Part shown: one piece after another, positions 54,475 through 64,000 of the stretch
Layout: every line of letters starts with the position of its first letter
Position numbering within the stretch: position 1 is the first letter of the stretch
NCBI GenBank assembly: GCA_964059195.1
Contig: CAXKWD010000003.1
Location: 15,420,606-15,484,605, forward strand
Origin: Ectobius pallidus
Lineage: Eukaryota; Arthropoda; Insecta; Blattodea; Ectobiidae
DNA: 64,000 bases
Direction of reading: 5' to 3'
The notes under the pieces: model-generated
What the model saw: only the letters and a program-made list of their open reading frames with translations
The model's database searches: none
What the model was told of the DNA's origin: nothing
Translations under genes and position numbers: made by a program

Positions 54475-54722
54475 CTGTTTACACTCCTTTTAGCTATGGA
54501 TCCATATCAGGGTAGGCCATGGAACTATTGATTGTCAATTATTTATATTATTGGTATATTTTTATGGAGTAAATTTTACTGATAAATAGATATGATACAG
54601 GATGAAATGGTGAGGTTGATTCATGGTATGTAAATATCCAACTGGGCATTTGCTTTTACGACTGGGGAAACCATGGAAAAACCCATGTCTTTTGGCCGGC
54701 CACGGGATTTGAACCTAGGACC
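54475..54722 (-). mobile_element. tRNA-derived SINE
   Basis: Minus strand: B box GGTTCAAATCC inside GGTCCTAGGTTCAAATCCCG, then GGCCGGCC, CATGGTTTCC and ACCATTTCATCCTGTATCAT. Same family as 42005-42231. Confidence 0.7.
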
Positions 54723-54812
54723 TAGAGAAAGTTGTGCGAGTGTGTAAAAATATAATAGTGTCGAAATAGTGTAACTCTTAAGGCTTAAGGATAGAGAAAA
54801 TAAGTGAAATAA

Positions 54813-55316
54813 TAGTATATTGCGATACAAGTGCCGTTAGCGGTGCATACGGATCGAGGAAAGAGTTTGAAAAAACGAGGCGCTTGCACCGAGTTTTTTC
54901 AATTTCCGAGATCCGTTATGCGCTTACGGCACGAGTATTGCATGCTATTTTTTGCACGATGATTATTTATATCAATTTAATTATATTAATTGAGATATTA
55001 GCTGAAAATATTATGTATATACATTATTGAAGAAAGATGTTTATATCAGAAAGTGATTCGCATGTGTTGGTTGTTATGGGAACCTAATATTTGTCCTGTT
55101 AAAGTCGCCACAAACTAGGGGGCCTTGGTTCCGGTCTTCCATAAAGGCTTGTATTATGATGATTTTACTTACGGCACTTGTGCTTTTTGTAACTTAGTTT
55201 TTACCGCACGGAGATTTCTTTTGTTTTCATAGCAACCAGATTGCGTGCGGGATTGTCAAGTTACGATCCACGTCAACAATATTCGTAAGTACCACTAATT
55301 GGTTACGTCGTGCAAA
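54813..55316 (-). mobile_element. Element family B, copy 5 (full length)
   Basis: Minus-strand B. The palindrome lies at 54828-54950 (CCGTTAGCGGTGCATACGG / CCGTTATGCGCTTACGGC); the far end is CCACTAATTGGTTACGTCGT. Confidence 0.82.
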
Positions 55317-56174
55317 ACAGATTTAAGAATTACATACGATTGTGTCAACTTGATTCGTGTATAGGCGTCTTTGGAGCAAGAGATAGTTTCTCTCACTTTG
55401 CTTAGTATTCTCTCCAACCTTTTATCTCTCCTGTTATGTGAGTTAACGAGTACTATCACCCTCTCTTTTTCATCCCTCCAACTCTACAGAACCACGTGAC
55501 ATAATGTAGAGAGACTTTCTATCCAATCCCCTATGCTAATTCGTATTCTGCACATCCTGTTATGACCTGCTCCAATGAAAGACGGCCTAACACGTTCTCT
55601 TTTGATGAGATGTTTGGAGAAGCCACGGCCTTCTATAACTGCACCTCTCTTCCTTCAAATTGATGAGACCAAAGATAAGAAAGAAGAAGAAAAAAAAGAA
55701 CAGCAATACTTAAACGTAAGCGAAGAGATAACGAAAATGGAAACACTTTCTAAGTTTCAACTTCCTCTTTCGTCAATGTTCTCTCCCCTTACCCAACTCA
55801 TTCTTTCGCCTTTATCTACATCACTCTTCTTACTTCTTTAGTTGTTAGATCTACTTTCAACTTACACGATATTTTAAACCTTTTTTTTCCCTCGTGCTTT
55901 CTCTTTCTATCCGTAGCTAAGCATTCTGCTACGTAACTGCTGTAAAATGGGGTGATGTTTTCCATGAAATGTTTTCCTAAAGCACAGAAAAGTGGTATTA
56001 TTTATATAACATACACCTGCGGAAGAAAGCTGAAGTCTGAGTATCCAATGGCAACCATAAGGTAAATTTGACAGCAATTCTTTTCTAGAGTAAATGCAGA
56101 ATCATAACTAGGGCAAGGCATTTGATGATTTTGCAACTTTTTTTACATGAAGGTTAAAAGATAGCTCGAATATA
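55317..56174. other. Unassigned DNA
   Basis: An 88-codon open frame at 55575-55841 is lysine/glutamate-rich and unconvincing. Pyrimidine-rich stretches at 55370-55490. Nothing else. Confidence 0.5.
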
Positions 56175-56261
56175 CAGCAAAAATCTCCTAATAAAGTTGC
56201 TTGTCTAAGTCCCCTCTATATACAGGTAAAATATTTCGGGGTTATTTATTAACACCCTGTA
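56175..56261. mobile_element. Element E, end fragment (copy 7)
   Basis: GCAAAAATCTCCTAATAAAG, CAGGTAAAATATTTCGGGGT and TTAACACCCTGTA. Confidence 0.75.
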
Positions 56262-56289
56262 CATAAATGTGTATAATTAAATAATTGAT

Positions 56290-56875
56290 TAAATAAGGGC
56301 AATCTGTTTTTAAATTTTTTGCTTTATATTGGATTTTTCATTATTTTCAAGAGATAGGTCATTTTTTTGGCAATTTTTAGGTCATTTTCGGCAATTTTAG
56401 GTCATGTTTCACTGGAGGCAAAGAGGAGCTCTTTCATATCGAAATCGTTACTTTCAGAAACAGACAATCTTTTCATCTCCGCCAAGTTTTCATAATAGTT
56501 AATTTTAATTCAGATTTATTATAAACATCATAGCAACGAAGAACTATTTTGTTTGTTTCTTTCTTTCTAAATAGCACATAATTGCAAGGGGCAATTTTAT
56601 GGGCATGTCAGTTCAGAAAGAAATCCTTTTTCGCTAAGGGTGTCCAGGTAGTATAAATTTATTTACTTTTTTAGTAACAAAATAAGTGTGTTTTATATTG
56701 TAAATTCATATATAACGCACTGTCATCCATTAAATTGTTTTTGGCAATTCATTGCTTTAAAAAACCAATTATACGTAATAATGGTAAATTTCTTGGTCTA
56801 TTTCACTATTTTTAGGTCATAAATGCATTTTTTATTTTGTACTTTTTTCAAAATTTTGTGATCATTAAATGCCTT
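56290..56875. mobile_element. L-like or D-like AT-rich element, unresolved ends
   Basis: Repeated TTTTTAGGTCATTTT and GGTCATAAATGCAT motifs, as in L and D. Termini TAAGGGCAATC and GCCTTTCCCTA are weak inverses and no duplication was found. Confidence 0.4.
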
Positions 56876-57203
56876 TCCCTACTCATAAAATAGGCTACCA
56901 TCTTGTCAAGTTATAAACTCTTAAATAAAGCCCGAAGCTTTCACACTTCGTCACATTGTTGTTTGCTTTTGCTCCGTACACATCTTGGATCAAGTAAGTT
57001 ATATCAAATAACGGTGTTTGTAGGTTATAGCTATGTCATACTCACACAAATAAAACAATGTGAAATCCATGCGGATCTCCCAATGGGAAGCAAGCGTACG
57101 ACACAAGTTTGAAATCTCTACTCGCCAGTAAATTATCTACACCAGGTGAGAGCGCCATTATCAGCGAATTGTGATAAATCTCTAAGGACCCAACTACAAG
57201 CCA
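56876..57203. other. Unassigned DNA
   Basis: Nothing recognised. Confidence 0.5.
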
Positions 57204-57521
57204 CAGATTCTGATCAAAGACATCAAAGAGGAATATTTTATTGTATGCTCTTATTACAATACAACTAGGTTTGAGCCTGACTTAAGCCTCCTAAGATAAG
57301 CTTTATTAATAGGGGCGGATTTCTATGACATTAAATGTCATAGAAATCCGCCCCTATTAATAAGGATTAAGGGGCGGATTTCTATGACATTAAATGTCAT
57401 AGAAATCCGCCCCTATTAATAAAGCTTATCTTAGGAGGCTTAAGTCAGGCTCAAACCTAGTTGTATTGTAATAAGAGCATACAATAAAATATTCCTCTTT
57501 GATGTCTTTGATCAGAATCTG
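57204..57521. repeat. Large near-perfect palindrome, 152-bp arms
   Basis: Arms 57204-57355 and 57370-57521 are inverse copies around a 14-bp spacer, with only about one mismatch seen. Each arm contains the D terminus as its own hairpin (TAGGGGCGGATTTCTATGAC and the inverse). The outer 106 bp is the flanking DNA left of D. Confidence 0.9.
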
Positions 57522-57915
57522 TTTTTCCCCTTTGGATTATTTCAGGTTTCCGACTAATTTAAACCCGATTCCAAGCATCTTGGTGAAAATAGAACGGCTA
57601 TTATTGTGTATACAACTGCATATTCAGGTCATATTTTCGGCATATTTGTGTGCATATTAAAGAAATTTTGAAGTTTCATATCATATTTGGTAAATTTTGC
57701 ACTATACTGAAACTTTTTGAGAATTTACAGATATTTTAAATAATTAACATTATATTTTAATCAAATGAATTGTAATGAAACTTAAAAAAATATACATCAT
57801 GTAAAAGTGGTAAAAAAAAAATATTTTAAATTTTATTGGTCATATTTTAATGTTTTTTTAGGTAATAAATGCATACATATATCCTATTTCTTAGGTCATA
57901 GAAATCCGCCCCCTA
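57310..57915. mobile_element. hAT-type element D, copy 2 (606 bp, rearranged)
   Basis: TAGGGGCGGATTTCTATGAC at left, GAAATCCGCCCCCTA at right, flanked by perfect TTTATTAA (57302-57309, 57916-57923). From 57522 it follows D copy 1 (TTTTTCCCCTTTGGATTATT). The left end is replaced by the palindrome, which includes an inverted copy of the element's own left flank. Confidence 0.88.
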
Positions 57916-57923
57916 TTTATTAA

Positions 57924-58109
57924 CAATAATGGCGAAATAGTACATTATGAAACCAACCTATAATTACATTTTAAAAATACGAATATGTTTATGAAACTTG
58001 CTTTGCTCAATTCACAATTATCATACGAGCATCATAATTAGGCTTACCATTATAGGAAAGTTGTATACGACTATTTTTGTTCGACCATAATTAAATGGAT
58101 ACAGTGCAC
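57924..58109. other. Unassigned DNA
   Basis: Short stretch between D and repeat I; nothing recognised. Confidence 0.4.
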
Positions 58110-58587
58110 GCCGCTAATTGTGATCACTTTGGGATGCAACTAATCTGATAATATTAACAGATTGATAACAATATCTGAAGGAATTAAATGAAGGTTATTT
58201 ATTCATATATAAGATAATACACTACAAAACATGATTTAAAATATTTATTCACAAAATAATTAGTACCGTAATTTCTTCTCTTTCTTTCTTTCTCGTAGTT
58301 TTACCTCTCCCTTTTAGGATTTAAGCGACCCACGCCGCCCGGGGCTTACAGGGCCGCGACCTGTCGGGAGAGGGATTATCTTTGGATCACATACATACTT
58401 TTTTGACCAGACAAGGACATGGAGGGCCTCCCCGGATGAGTGATCAGCCCAATGCCGGGGCCACCTCCGAGACAACACGAACACATAGGACGATACACAC
58501 CATTCACACACACATTCACTCAGAACAAGGCGAGGATGGGGATGAAGATGATAATGACGGCCAGATGATACCCGGGGACCACAAGAG
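58110..58587 (-). repeat. Dispersed repeat I, copy 2
   Basis: Reverse complement of 2936-3132 plus 3744-3795, with an uninterrupted GTGATCAC at about 58125-58132. Extends to a GC-rich CA/GA-repeat region (58480-58560). Its 119-codon minus frame is not recognised. Confidence 0.65.
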
Positions 58588-58589
58588 TA

Positions 58590-59254
58590 CCGTAATTTAC
58601 GGACCATAATACGAACTTTTTTACCTTGAAAACAGATCCTTGTAAGTTGGGTGCGTCTACAGTAATGGTCCAAAGTACACTAAAAACAAAAAAAAAAAAA
58701 ACAAAAAAAAAACAAAAAAAAAATTAAAATAATGGTAAATATTACCGGAATACCATAATTATAAACCAGGTGCCACAGACTGTACAACAATGCACTTGTC
58801 AGAATCGTAAAATGAGGGTAGCTGGAAGCCAGGTATACAATGCGACAAGAAGAGTAATGTTGAGTTCTTTTATACAAAAGGAGTTGTCTCCGCCAGATGG
58901 TTTAAATGAAGGGCATGACCTCTAAACAGCCTTGTCCCGTTACACTAACCGTAGGCCTAACTGACGGTCAGAGGGTGTAAAGGTAGTTTCAGTCTTCCAT
59001 GAGAAATCAGTTCAGTTGTTAAAATTTACACGATGCCAACTGTACAGAAGATATTTTTGTACAACGCGGGTTTTAAATTCAAGTGATTTACACTGATAAC
59101 TTGTACAAGGTTATAATTTGTTTATGCGATCAAGTATTTAATTCTCTTTAATTTTTCGCTTAGAGTCACATTAAATTTCTTTTCCTTTAAATTTCCGTCC
59201 TAAAATCAAAGTGCGTCTTATGGTCCGGAGCGTCTTATAGTCCGTAAAATACGG
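58590..59254. mobile_element. Pogo/Tc1-type MITE T (665 bp)
   Basis: CCGTAATTTACGGACCATAA at left, inverse of TTATAGTCCGTAAAATACGG at right, with TA on each side (58588-58589, 59255-59256). No transposase. Poly-A/C low complexity at 58680-58722. Confidence 0.72.
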
Positions 59255-59339
59255 TAACTGTGAATCACTGAATCACTCGTAGGAATGGTTTTGGAGGTCT
59301 ATACAGATATGTAGTCAACTCTTTCACCCTCCCATGCCA

Positions 59340-59405
59340 CAAGTGGAGTGGCAATGGGGGGGGGGGGTTCAATCCCCCAAAACCCCCTCCTCGTTAAGCC
59401 TCTGA
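59340..59405. mobile_element. Element M, right-end fragment
   Basis: Poly-G run, TTCAATCCCCCAAAACCCCC and TCGTTAAGCCTCTG resemble the right end of M (GGTACGCCTATG), decayed. Confidence 0.55.
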
Positions 59406-59416
59406 TTATTATTATT

Positions 59417-59972
59417 ATTAAGTCCCAGAATGATACTTTATGAGATTGTGTGGGGAACGAAAAAAAGTCTGTCCGCCCGGCGGTCTGTCCGTGTGCATGT
59501 ACGCGCGATAACTCAAATACGTTTTATAGGATTTTCATGAAACTTGGTTTATGCATTTATAACGTCCGTGGGAAGAATCCTATTGATATTGGACCAAATC
59601 GGTTAACCGGTACCGGAGTAATGCCCAATTTAGTGCTTATTTTAAGATAGTAAGTTATAATATTATAAAGAATTTATCAAATGTAAATCAGTCCTCATGA
59701 CAACATATTGTTTTACAGTGTTCATATACGGCTTTGGAAGTTGCAATACAGTTAGCTTTGACAAATAACACTACCCCACATATTCCTTCACATATGCTTA
59801 TCAAATTAGACCTTTTTTCTTCCGTAAGCCCTGCTTAATGAATCGATCTGGAGCTTAACTCGTAAAATGTTTTTAAAAAAAATTATTTTCTGCAGATCAT
59901 AATAGTAATTATCGCTGATTAAACAAAAGCATTCTGGCACTTTGTTACAACACTTGACCTGATTTTATTATT
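59417..59972 (+). mobile_element. Element A, copy 13 (near complete, no SINE)
   Basis: TTAAGTCCCAGAATGATACT, GCGCGATAACTCAAATACG, TTAACCGGTACCGGAGTAAT, then GCATTCTGGCACTTTGTTAC and a TTA run. Confidence 0.82.
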
Positions 59973-59999
59973 ATTATTATTATTAACTGGAAATAATAT

Positions 60000-60165
60000 T
60001 ATTGGAAAGTAGAAAGAAAAAGAAGAAGAGGGAAGCCCAAAGTGTGCTGGATGGATGGGGTGAAAAGGAGTATGGCGAGAAAAGGATTAAGTGAAGAAGA
60101 TGCTATGGACAGGTACTTATGAAGGCAAAGAATTGTTGTGGGATGAAGGAAAATTATTGCATTGT
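60000..60165 (+). pseudogene. Non-LTR retrotransposon, last ORF segment
   Basis: Reads RGKPKVCWMDGVKRSMARKG, then LSEEDAMDRYL and a stop. The pattern G-P---W-D-V---L-RKGL--EDA-DR is the last block of a LINE polymerase, distinct from the RTE-like copy. Confidence 0.6.
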
Positions 60166-60171
60166 GGAATA

Positions 60172-60947
60172 CTAGGAGGTGCCCGCGGCTTCGCCCACGA
60201 TAAGTAATTAAAAAAATAAAAATTAATAGTATAATAATTATTAAGCATTAAATTTATTAACACTTGCACGCAAATCATTCTTAAACTAAACCATTAATAA
60301 TTAATGAAACAGCTAAAATTCCGGCTTCAGAGCACATTCCACGATTAGAAATCGCCACCTGGGAAAACGATCTCAGATTCGATTATGCAGTTCCAAAGAT
60401 AACTGTGAACCACTGCCTTCTAAACTGTAAAATTCTCGTGCGTAATTCTCGAGACGGCGGTGGATAATACGTATCGTTTCTCAACTGTTTGTTGACAGAT
60501 GAATGTGATGTGAATTTTATTTGATAAATTCAGTGTAATTTTCAGAAATTATATAATTTTTCAAGAGAAGGAGTGATTGATTTGGATTTTTACTGTCCAC
60601 GATATTTCGAGGATTAAACTATCAATATATTAAACCTGATGCCCGCGGCTTCACCCGCCATTATTAATTGACTCCAGGATTTTTAAGAAGTTTACACTGG
60701 CAGTGTATTAAAAAGGTTTGTGGATTAGAGCTATGAAAATTGTAAGTAAAAATAAAATTAGAATATTTGTTCATTGTGTTCATTTCACTTAGGAGTTGTG
60801 TAATAAAGAAACGGTTTTACTAATTTTGTAGGCGTCATGAAAGTTTACACTGCGAGAGACGAACATCGCCGAGTATACCCGATATCTCACGAAGCGGGCG
60901 AGCGAGCAAGCACCCTATTTAGGGCCGTTGAATTGTATAAGAGTAGA
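60172..60947 (-). mobile_element. Helitron-type element F, copy 4
   Basis: Minus-strand 5' TCTACTCTTATACAATTC at 60947 after A; 3' GGGCGAAGCCGCGGGCACC then CTAG at 60172 before T. Internal second hairpin motif near 60645. Confidence 0.85.
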
Positions 60948-60959
60948 TTCCTTTAAAAA

Positions 60960-60990
60960 AATATATTATTATTTTTATTATCATTATTAC

Positions 60991-61026
<36 letters not shown>
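60960..61026. repeat. (TTA)n microsatellite
   Basis: Tract of TTA trinucleotides directly after F copy 4. Confidence 0.9.
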
Positions 61027-61028
<2 letters not shown>

Positions 61029-61117
61029 TATTCACTCTCGCACTTGCACTCTTTCGTTCTCTCTCACTCATACACATAGACATACCATGTGAATAGAGAA
61101 GTCCAGTGTTTTGCTGG

Positions 61118-61139
61118 AAAAAGGGAGAGAGAGAGGGGG

Positions 61140-61173
<34 letters not shown>
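61118..61173. repeat. (GA)n / poly-G homopurine tract
   Basis: Purine-only run of GAGAGA followed by nine G. Confidence 0.9.
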
Positions 61174-61174
<1 letters not shown>

Positions 61175-61597
61175 TTACTCTGAACTCCCATCCCTTTTCC
61201 AAAGCCACCCTCACTCGCTTAATACGTGACGCGGGACTGTTATTGGCGCGAATGTGACTGCTCGACTTTGTGGTTACCCCCCTGCCTCCCTTAAACCCCC
61301 ACACTCATACGCTGCACAGTAGTAATTGGCCTCACTATGATAAAAACTGTTTAGTATGCACAGAGAACCATGTTCGGCCGTCTTTTTGTGTGTTCTGTAT
61401 TATTCTCTTTAATTTTATCTCCACCTCTCTCTGTCTTTTTCACTGTCTCATTCTGCCCCCATATCGCTTCTTGGTTAGCCAAACGTCCAGACGAAACCAA
61501 AAGTTTGAACGACAAAAATTATCAGAGTAGAGAAGTACCTGTCGTTAGTACAGCATGTTACACTGGCATTACCATCTTTTCAGCCAGGGGTGTATGT
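61174..61597. other. Unassigned DNA
   Basis: Open frames at 61270-61654 are pyrimidine-rich, not recognisable. Confidence 0.45.
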
Positions 61598-61605
61598 ATT
61601 ATAAC

Positions 61606-62252
61606 TAGACCTGGGATTTTAAGGCAAATGCCTATTTTGTTCCTTATGATATAACATGAAAATTTGTAAATATGTTGACGTTTCATGATAAATCACTTAC
61701 ATTTATAGAGTTTTATAGTGCCCTAAAATGCCTATTTGGATCTTTAGAGCCTATTTTACTATTTTAGTGCCTAAATTGTCTATTTTGCACATTTAAAATA
61801 AAATTCAACTTCTGTAATTTTTAGAATCTTACAATGGACACCCCTCAATGAAAAGCAGAAGAGCAGCGGTGGGTTTTTTCACAGAAACATGATTATTCCA
61901 AAAAATTGTCGCTAAAGGAATGCTGACTGACGGGTGAGGGGGAGGATTAAGGGGGAAGGACTACTGTGTCAAGTCACCAGTGAAAGAACATCTGTTTAAG
62001 TGAATATAGTTAGTGGTGTCTAATTTTGCAGTTAATTCTGTTAAGAATAGGTACCTATACCACGTTTCTTGCAGTAAAAGAAAAGATCATGTTACAGTTT
62101 AAGGGAAGATTGTAACATTTTAAAGTATATTTTCTGTCTATTTACACATTTTTAAACATTTTATTTTATCTTTTAAATGCCTATTTACTTGTTTTAAAAG
62201 CCTATTTTAGGTGCCTAAAACTAATTTTTTTAGAGCCTAAAATCCCAAGTCA
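61606..62252. mobile_element. hAT-type element J (647 bp)
   Basis: TAGACCTGGGATTTTAAGG at left, CCTAAAATCCCAAGTCA at right, flanked by ATTATAAC (61598-61605, 62253-62260). Internal GCCTATTTT repeats. No coding. Confidence 0.88.
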
Positions 62253-62260
62253 ATTATAAC

Positions 62261-62932
62261 TAGGGTCCGGATTTGACGGTTTTAACCTATTTTTCCCCAG
62301 CTTCCCAATTATAGCATTTTAACGTATTTTTCCGTTTCATACTCCTAGCTTCGGAATACATGATCCTTAAAGAATTTTAAAGGGGTCAATCGGACTAAAT
62401 GGCCTAAAAGGGGCTAAAGAGAACTTTTGCTGAAAAACTAGGGGCTAAAGAGGATATTTGAGAAAAAAACGATTTTTAAATAGATTTTCGAATTAATGCA
62501 AAGGAAAATAAAATTTATTTTCACATACAGAATTTAATATGTTGATTTATGCATTTTAAGAACAGACATAATAAAAATAAATTTATACAACGCACTGAAA
62601 TTAACAATGTATATGTCACTTGTCTTTGTAACTCGAAAATGTGTCGCCTCTCCGTCGCAGGAAATGAAACTTGAGCCGTCTGCAATACTTTGAAATCTGC
62701 AAGGAATCCATTGTCGTTTAAACTTAAAAATAACAAGTTGCCGACCAACGGGAGAGAAATATAGGAGGGTCTGTGTAAAAAAATTACAATACAATTTTCG
62801 GTGTTAATATTAGTGCTTTATTAAGACTGCTAAAATCGTTTGTTTAAAACCTAAACAGGGCTATTCCACGAAAATAAAAGGCTAAAATATATTTTATAAA
62901 ATCCTAAAAATCCGGGCCCTAATTATAACTGG
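62261..62932. mobile_element. hAT-type element K (672 bp, complete)
   Basis: TAGGGTCCGGATTTGACGG at left, CCTAAAAATCCGGGCCCTA at right, flanked by ATTATAAC (62253-62260, 62933-62940). Shares its first duplication with J. Confidence 0.88.
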
Positions 62933-62965
62933 ACAAATGTAGCGCCATTAATTAACAATAAAATA

Positions 62966-63322
62966 CGAGACGCGTCCATTAACTAAGTTTCCCTGGGGCC
63001 GTTTACAGAAGCAAAACACAATTGCATGGAAATAATTATTTCAACAGATACAGCAAGTATTCAGCTATTTTTCAACATATTTCCCACCTGAATAGAGACA
63101 TTTTTCATACCGTATGACCAACTTTTGAACACATGTGTCGTAGAAGTCTTCCGCCTGCGATCTGAACCACTGTGTGACAGCAACCTCCACTTCTCTGTCA
63201 TTCTCTGTAATTTCGTGAGGTGTAAGAAAAGATGGAAATCACCGGGAGTGAGATCCGGGGTGTAGAGTGGATGTTGAAAGAACTCCCAGCCGAACTTTTG
63301 CAGGAGATCTGTCGTTATAAGT
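62966..63322 (-). pseudogene. Mariner-like transposase, C-terminal part and 3' end
   Basis: Minus strand reads TTDLLQKFGWEFFQHPLYTP, DLTPGDFHLFLHLTK, then after a frameshift (near 63200) VAVTQWFRSQAEDFYDTCVQ and LVIRYEKCLYSGGKYVEK, stop at 63065. The FGWE-F-HP-Y-PDL-P-DFHLF block holds the last catalytic Asp of mariner transposases. Downstream it runs to the outer terminus TACGAGACGCGTCC near 62970. Dead by 5' loss and frameshift. Confidence 0.83.
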
Positions 63323-63499
63323 CACCCACTCTGAATACGTGCTCTTTGCTATATGGTCTCTTGTTCTATATCAGAATGTGAAGTGAGAAAAATGTATTGG
63401 CCATGCTTAATGCTTATTTGGGTTATGTATCCTTCGGGGATGCGATGTGATACGATAACGACATTCTCTTCATTTTTACAACAAATTTACATGAAGAGA
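63323..63499. other. Unassigned DNA
   Basis: ACATGAAGAGAATGTC and its inverse GACATTCTCTTCAT form a short inverted repeat near 63460-63507. Nothing else. Confidence 0.4.
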
Positions 63500-63507
63500 A
63501 TGTCATA

Positions 63508-64000
63508 CATAATAAAATCAGGTAATCTGATGTAACAAAGTGCCAGTATGCTTTTGTTTAATCAGTTATAATTACAATTACGATATGCAGAAAAAACTTT
63601 TTTTTTTTTATTTCCGAGGTAAGCTCCAGATTCATTCATTAAGTAGAGCTTCAGGTAGAACAAAGGTCTAGTTTTTTAATCAGCTTTAAATCGTCCAGCA
63701 TCAGCAGAACTATAGACCTACAGATTTGTGATATCTTGACAATCGCACACTCACATAAAAATACAAAAATGATATGTCAAACTGGTCGGCTACGGGTATT
63801 GAACCAGGAAAAACCAAAATGTGAGTCCAAGACATGACCATCTCAGTTATCTCGCTCAATTTAATGATCTACTTTCAAAAGTGTATGTGAAGGAATAATG
63901 TTATTTGTCGTAGCTAACTGTATTGCAATTTCCAAAGCCGTATATGAATACTGTAAAACAATATGTTGTCATGATAATTAATTTGCATGTGATAAATGTT
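63508..64000 (-). mobile_element. Element A, copy 14 (runs off the window), with SINE insert
   Basis: AATAAAATCAGGTAATCTGA, AAGTGCCAGTATGCTTTTG, GGTAAGCTCCAGATTC; then the reversed tRNA-like SINE (63680-63875; TCGGCTACGGGTATTGAACC and CCATCTCAGTTATCTCG); then GTATTGCAATTTCCAAAGCC. Confidence 0.8.

Noticed and set aside
55575..55841. Lysine/glutamate-rich 88-codon frame
   Set aside because: No motif or gene structure; compositionally biased.
56290..56875. Another complete hAT-type element
   Set aside because: Candidate termini are poor inverses and no 8-bp duplication was found, so only a low-confidence repeat call is given.
58314..58673. 119-codon frame in repeat I
   Set aside because: Cys/Arg-rich reading of a GC-rich repeat; not seen as a frame in the 2.9 kb copy.
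60919..61191. Open frame with SLSLSP and IIII runs
   Set aside because: Translation of the GA tract and the TTA microsatellite.

Overview
This window looks like intergenic and intronic DNA from a large, repeat-rich insect genome. A blattodean (cockroach or termite) is the best guess. The reasons are AT-rich DNA, very low gene density, introns, AATAAA signals, tRNA-derived SINEs, many microsatellites, and a highly divergent chemosensory ionotropic receptor (IR) of the type expanded in cockroaches. The species call is inference, not proof. There is no sign of bacterial, organellar or viral DNA.

Protein-coding content is small. The one recognisable host gene is a divergent IR on the + strand. 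An 8-codon first exon at 29590-29613 (start of a signal peptide, inferred) splices in phase 0 over an intron of about 1.9 kb to a long terminal exon at 31506-33464. The exon encodes the extracellular domain, TM1, pore, TM2, the second ligand-binding lobe and TM3, but carries one in-frame TAG at 31995-31997. It is therefore either a young pseudogene or a readthrough receptor. A second, unidentified gene may end at the left edge (terminal exon 849-1053, minus strand, with acceptor, stop and AATAAA).

Nearly everything else is transposable elements, many with exact boundaries readable from the sequence. hAT-type elements with 8-bp target duplications dominate (hAT-1, C, D, H, J, K, L, M, N, P, R). 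Helitron-type elements (F and HL) have 5' TC, a 3' hairpin plus CTAG and insertion between A and T. An abundant family of about 1 kb (A) has at least 14 copies; there is also a palindrome-bearing family (B), a long-TIR family (E), several tRNA-derived SINEs, mariner and pogo-like remnants, and dead CR1/jockey-like and RTE-like LINE tails.

Many elements are nested, so relative insertion order can be read: hAT-1 in A, C in B, B in L, R in K, P in E, M twice in F, a Helitron block in A, N in Q, and J beside K on the same target octamer. Layout: 0-12 kb, left-edge exon, H, F, A, a 150-bp tandem array; 12-24 kb, K/R, E, B, C, hAT-1; 24-29 kb, F with two M, tRNA-like foldback, C, F, N; 29.5-34 kb, the IR gene with A copies in its intron and D just 3' of it; 34-42 kb, LINE, E/P, inverted mariner, Helitron block; 42-51 kb, microsatellites, LINE/L/B, RTE, G, tandem Helitrons; 51-64 kb, Q/N, A, B, a D palindrome, T, F, J/K, mariner, A.
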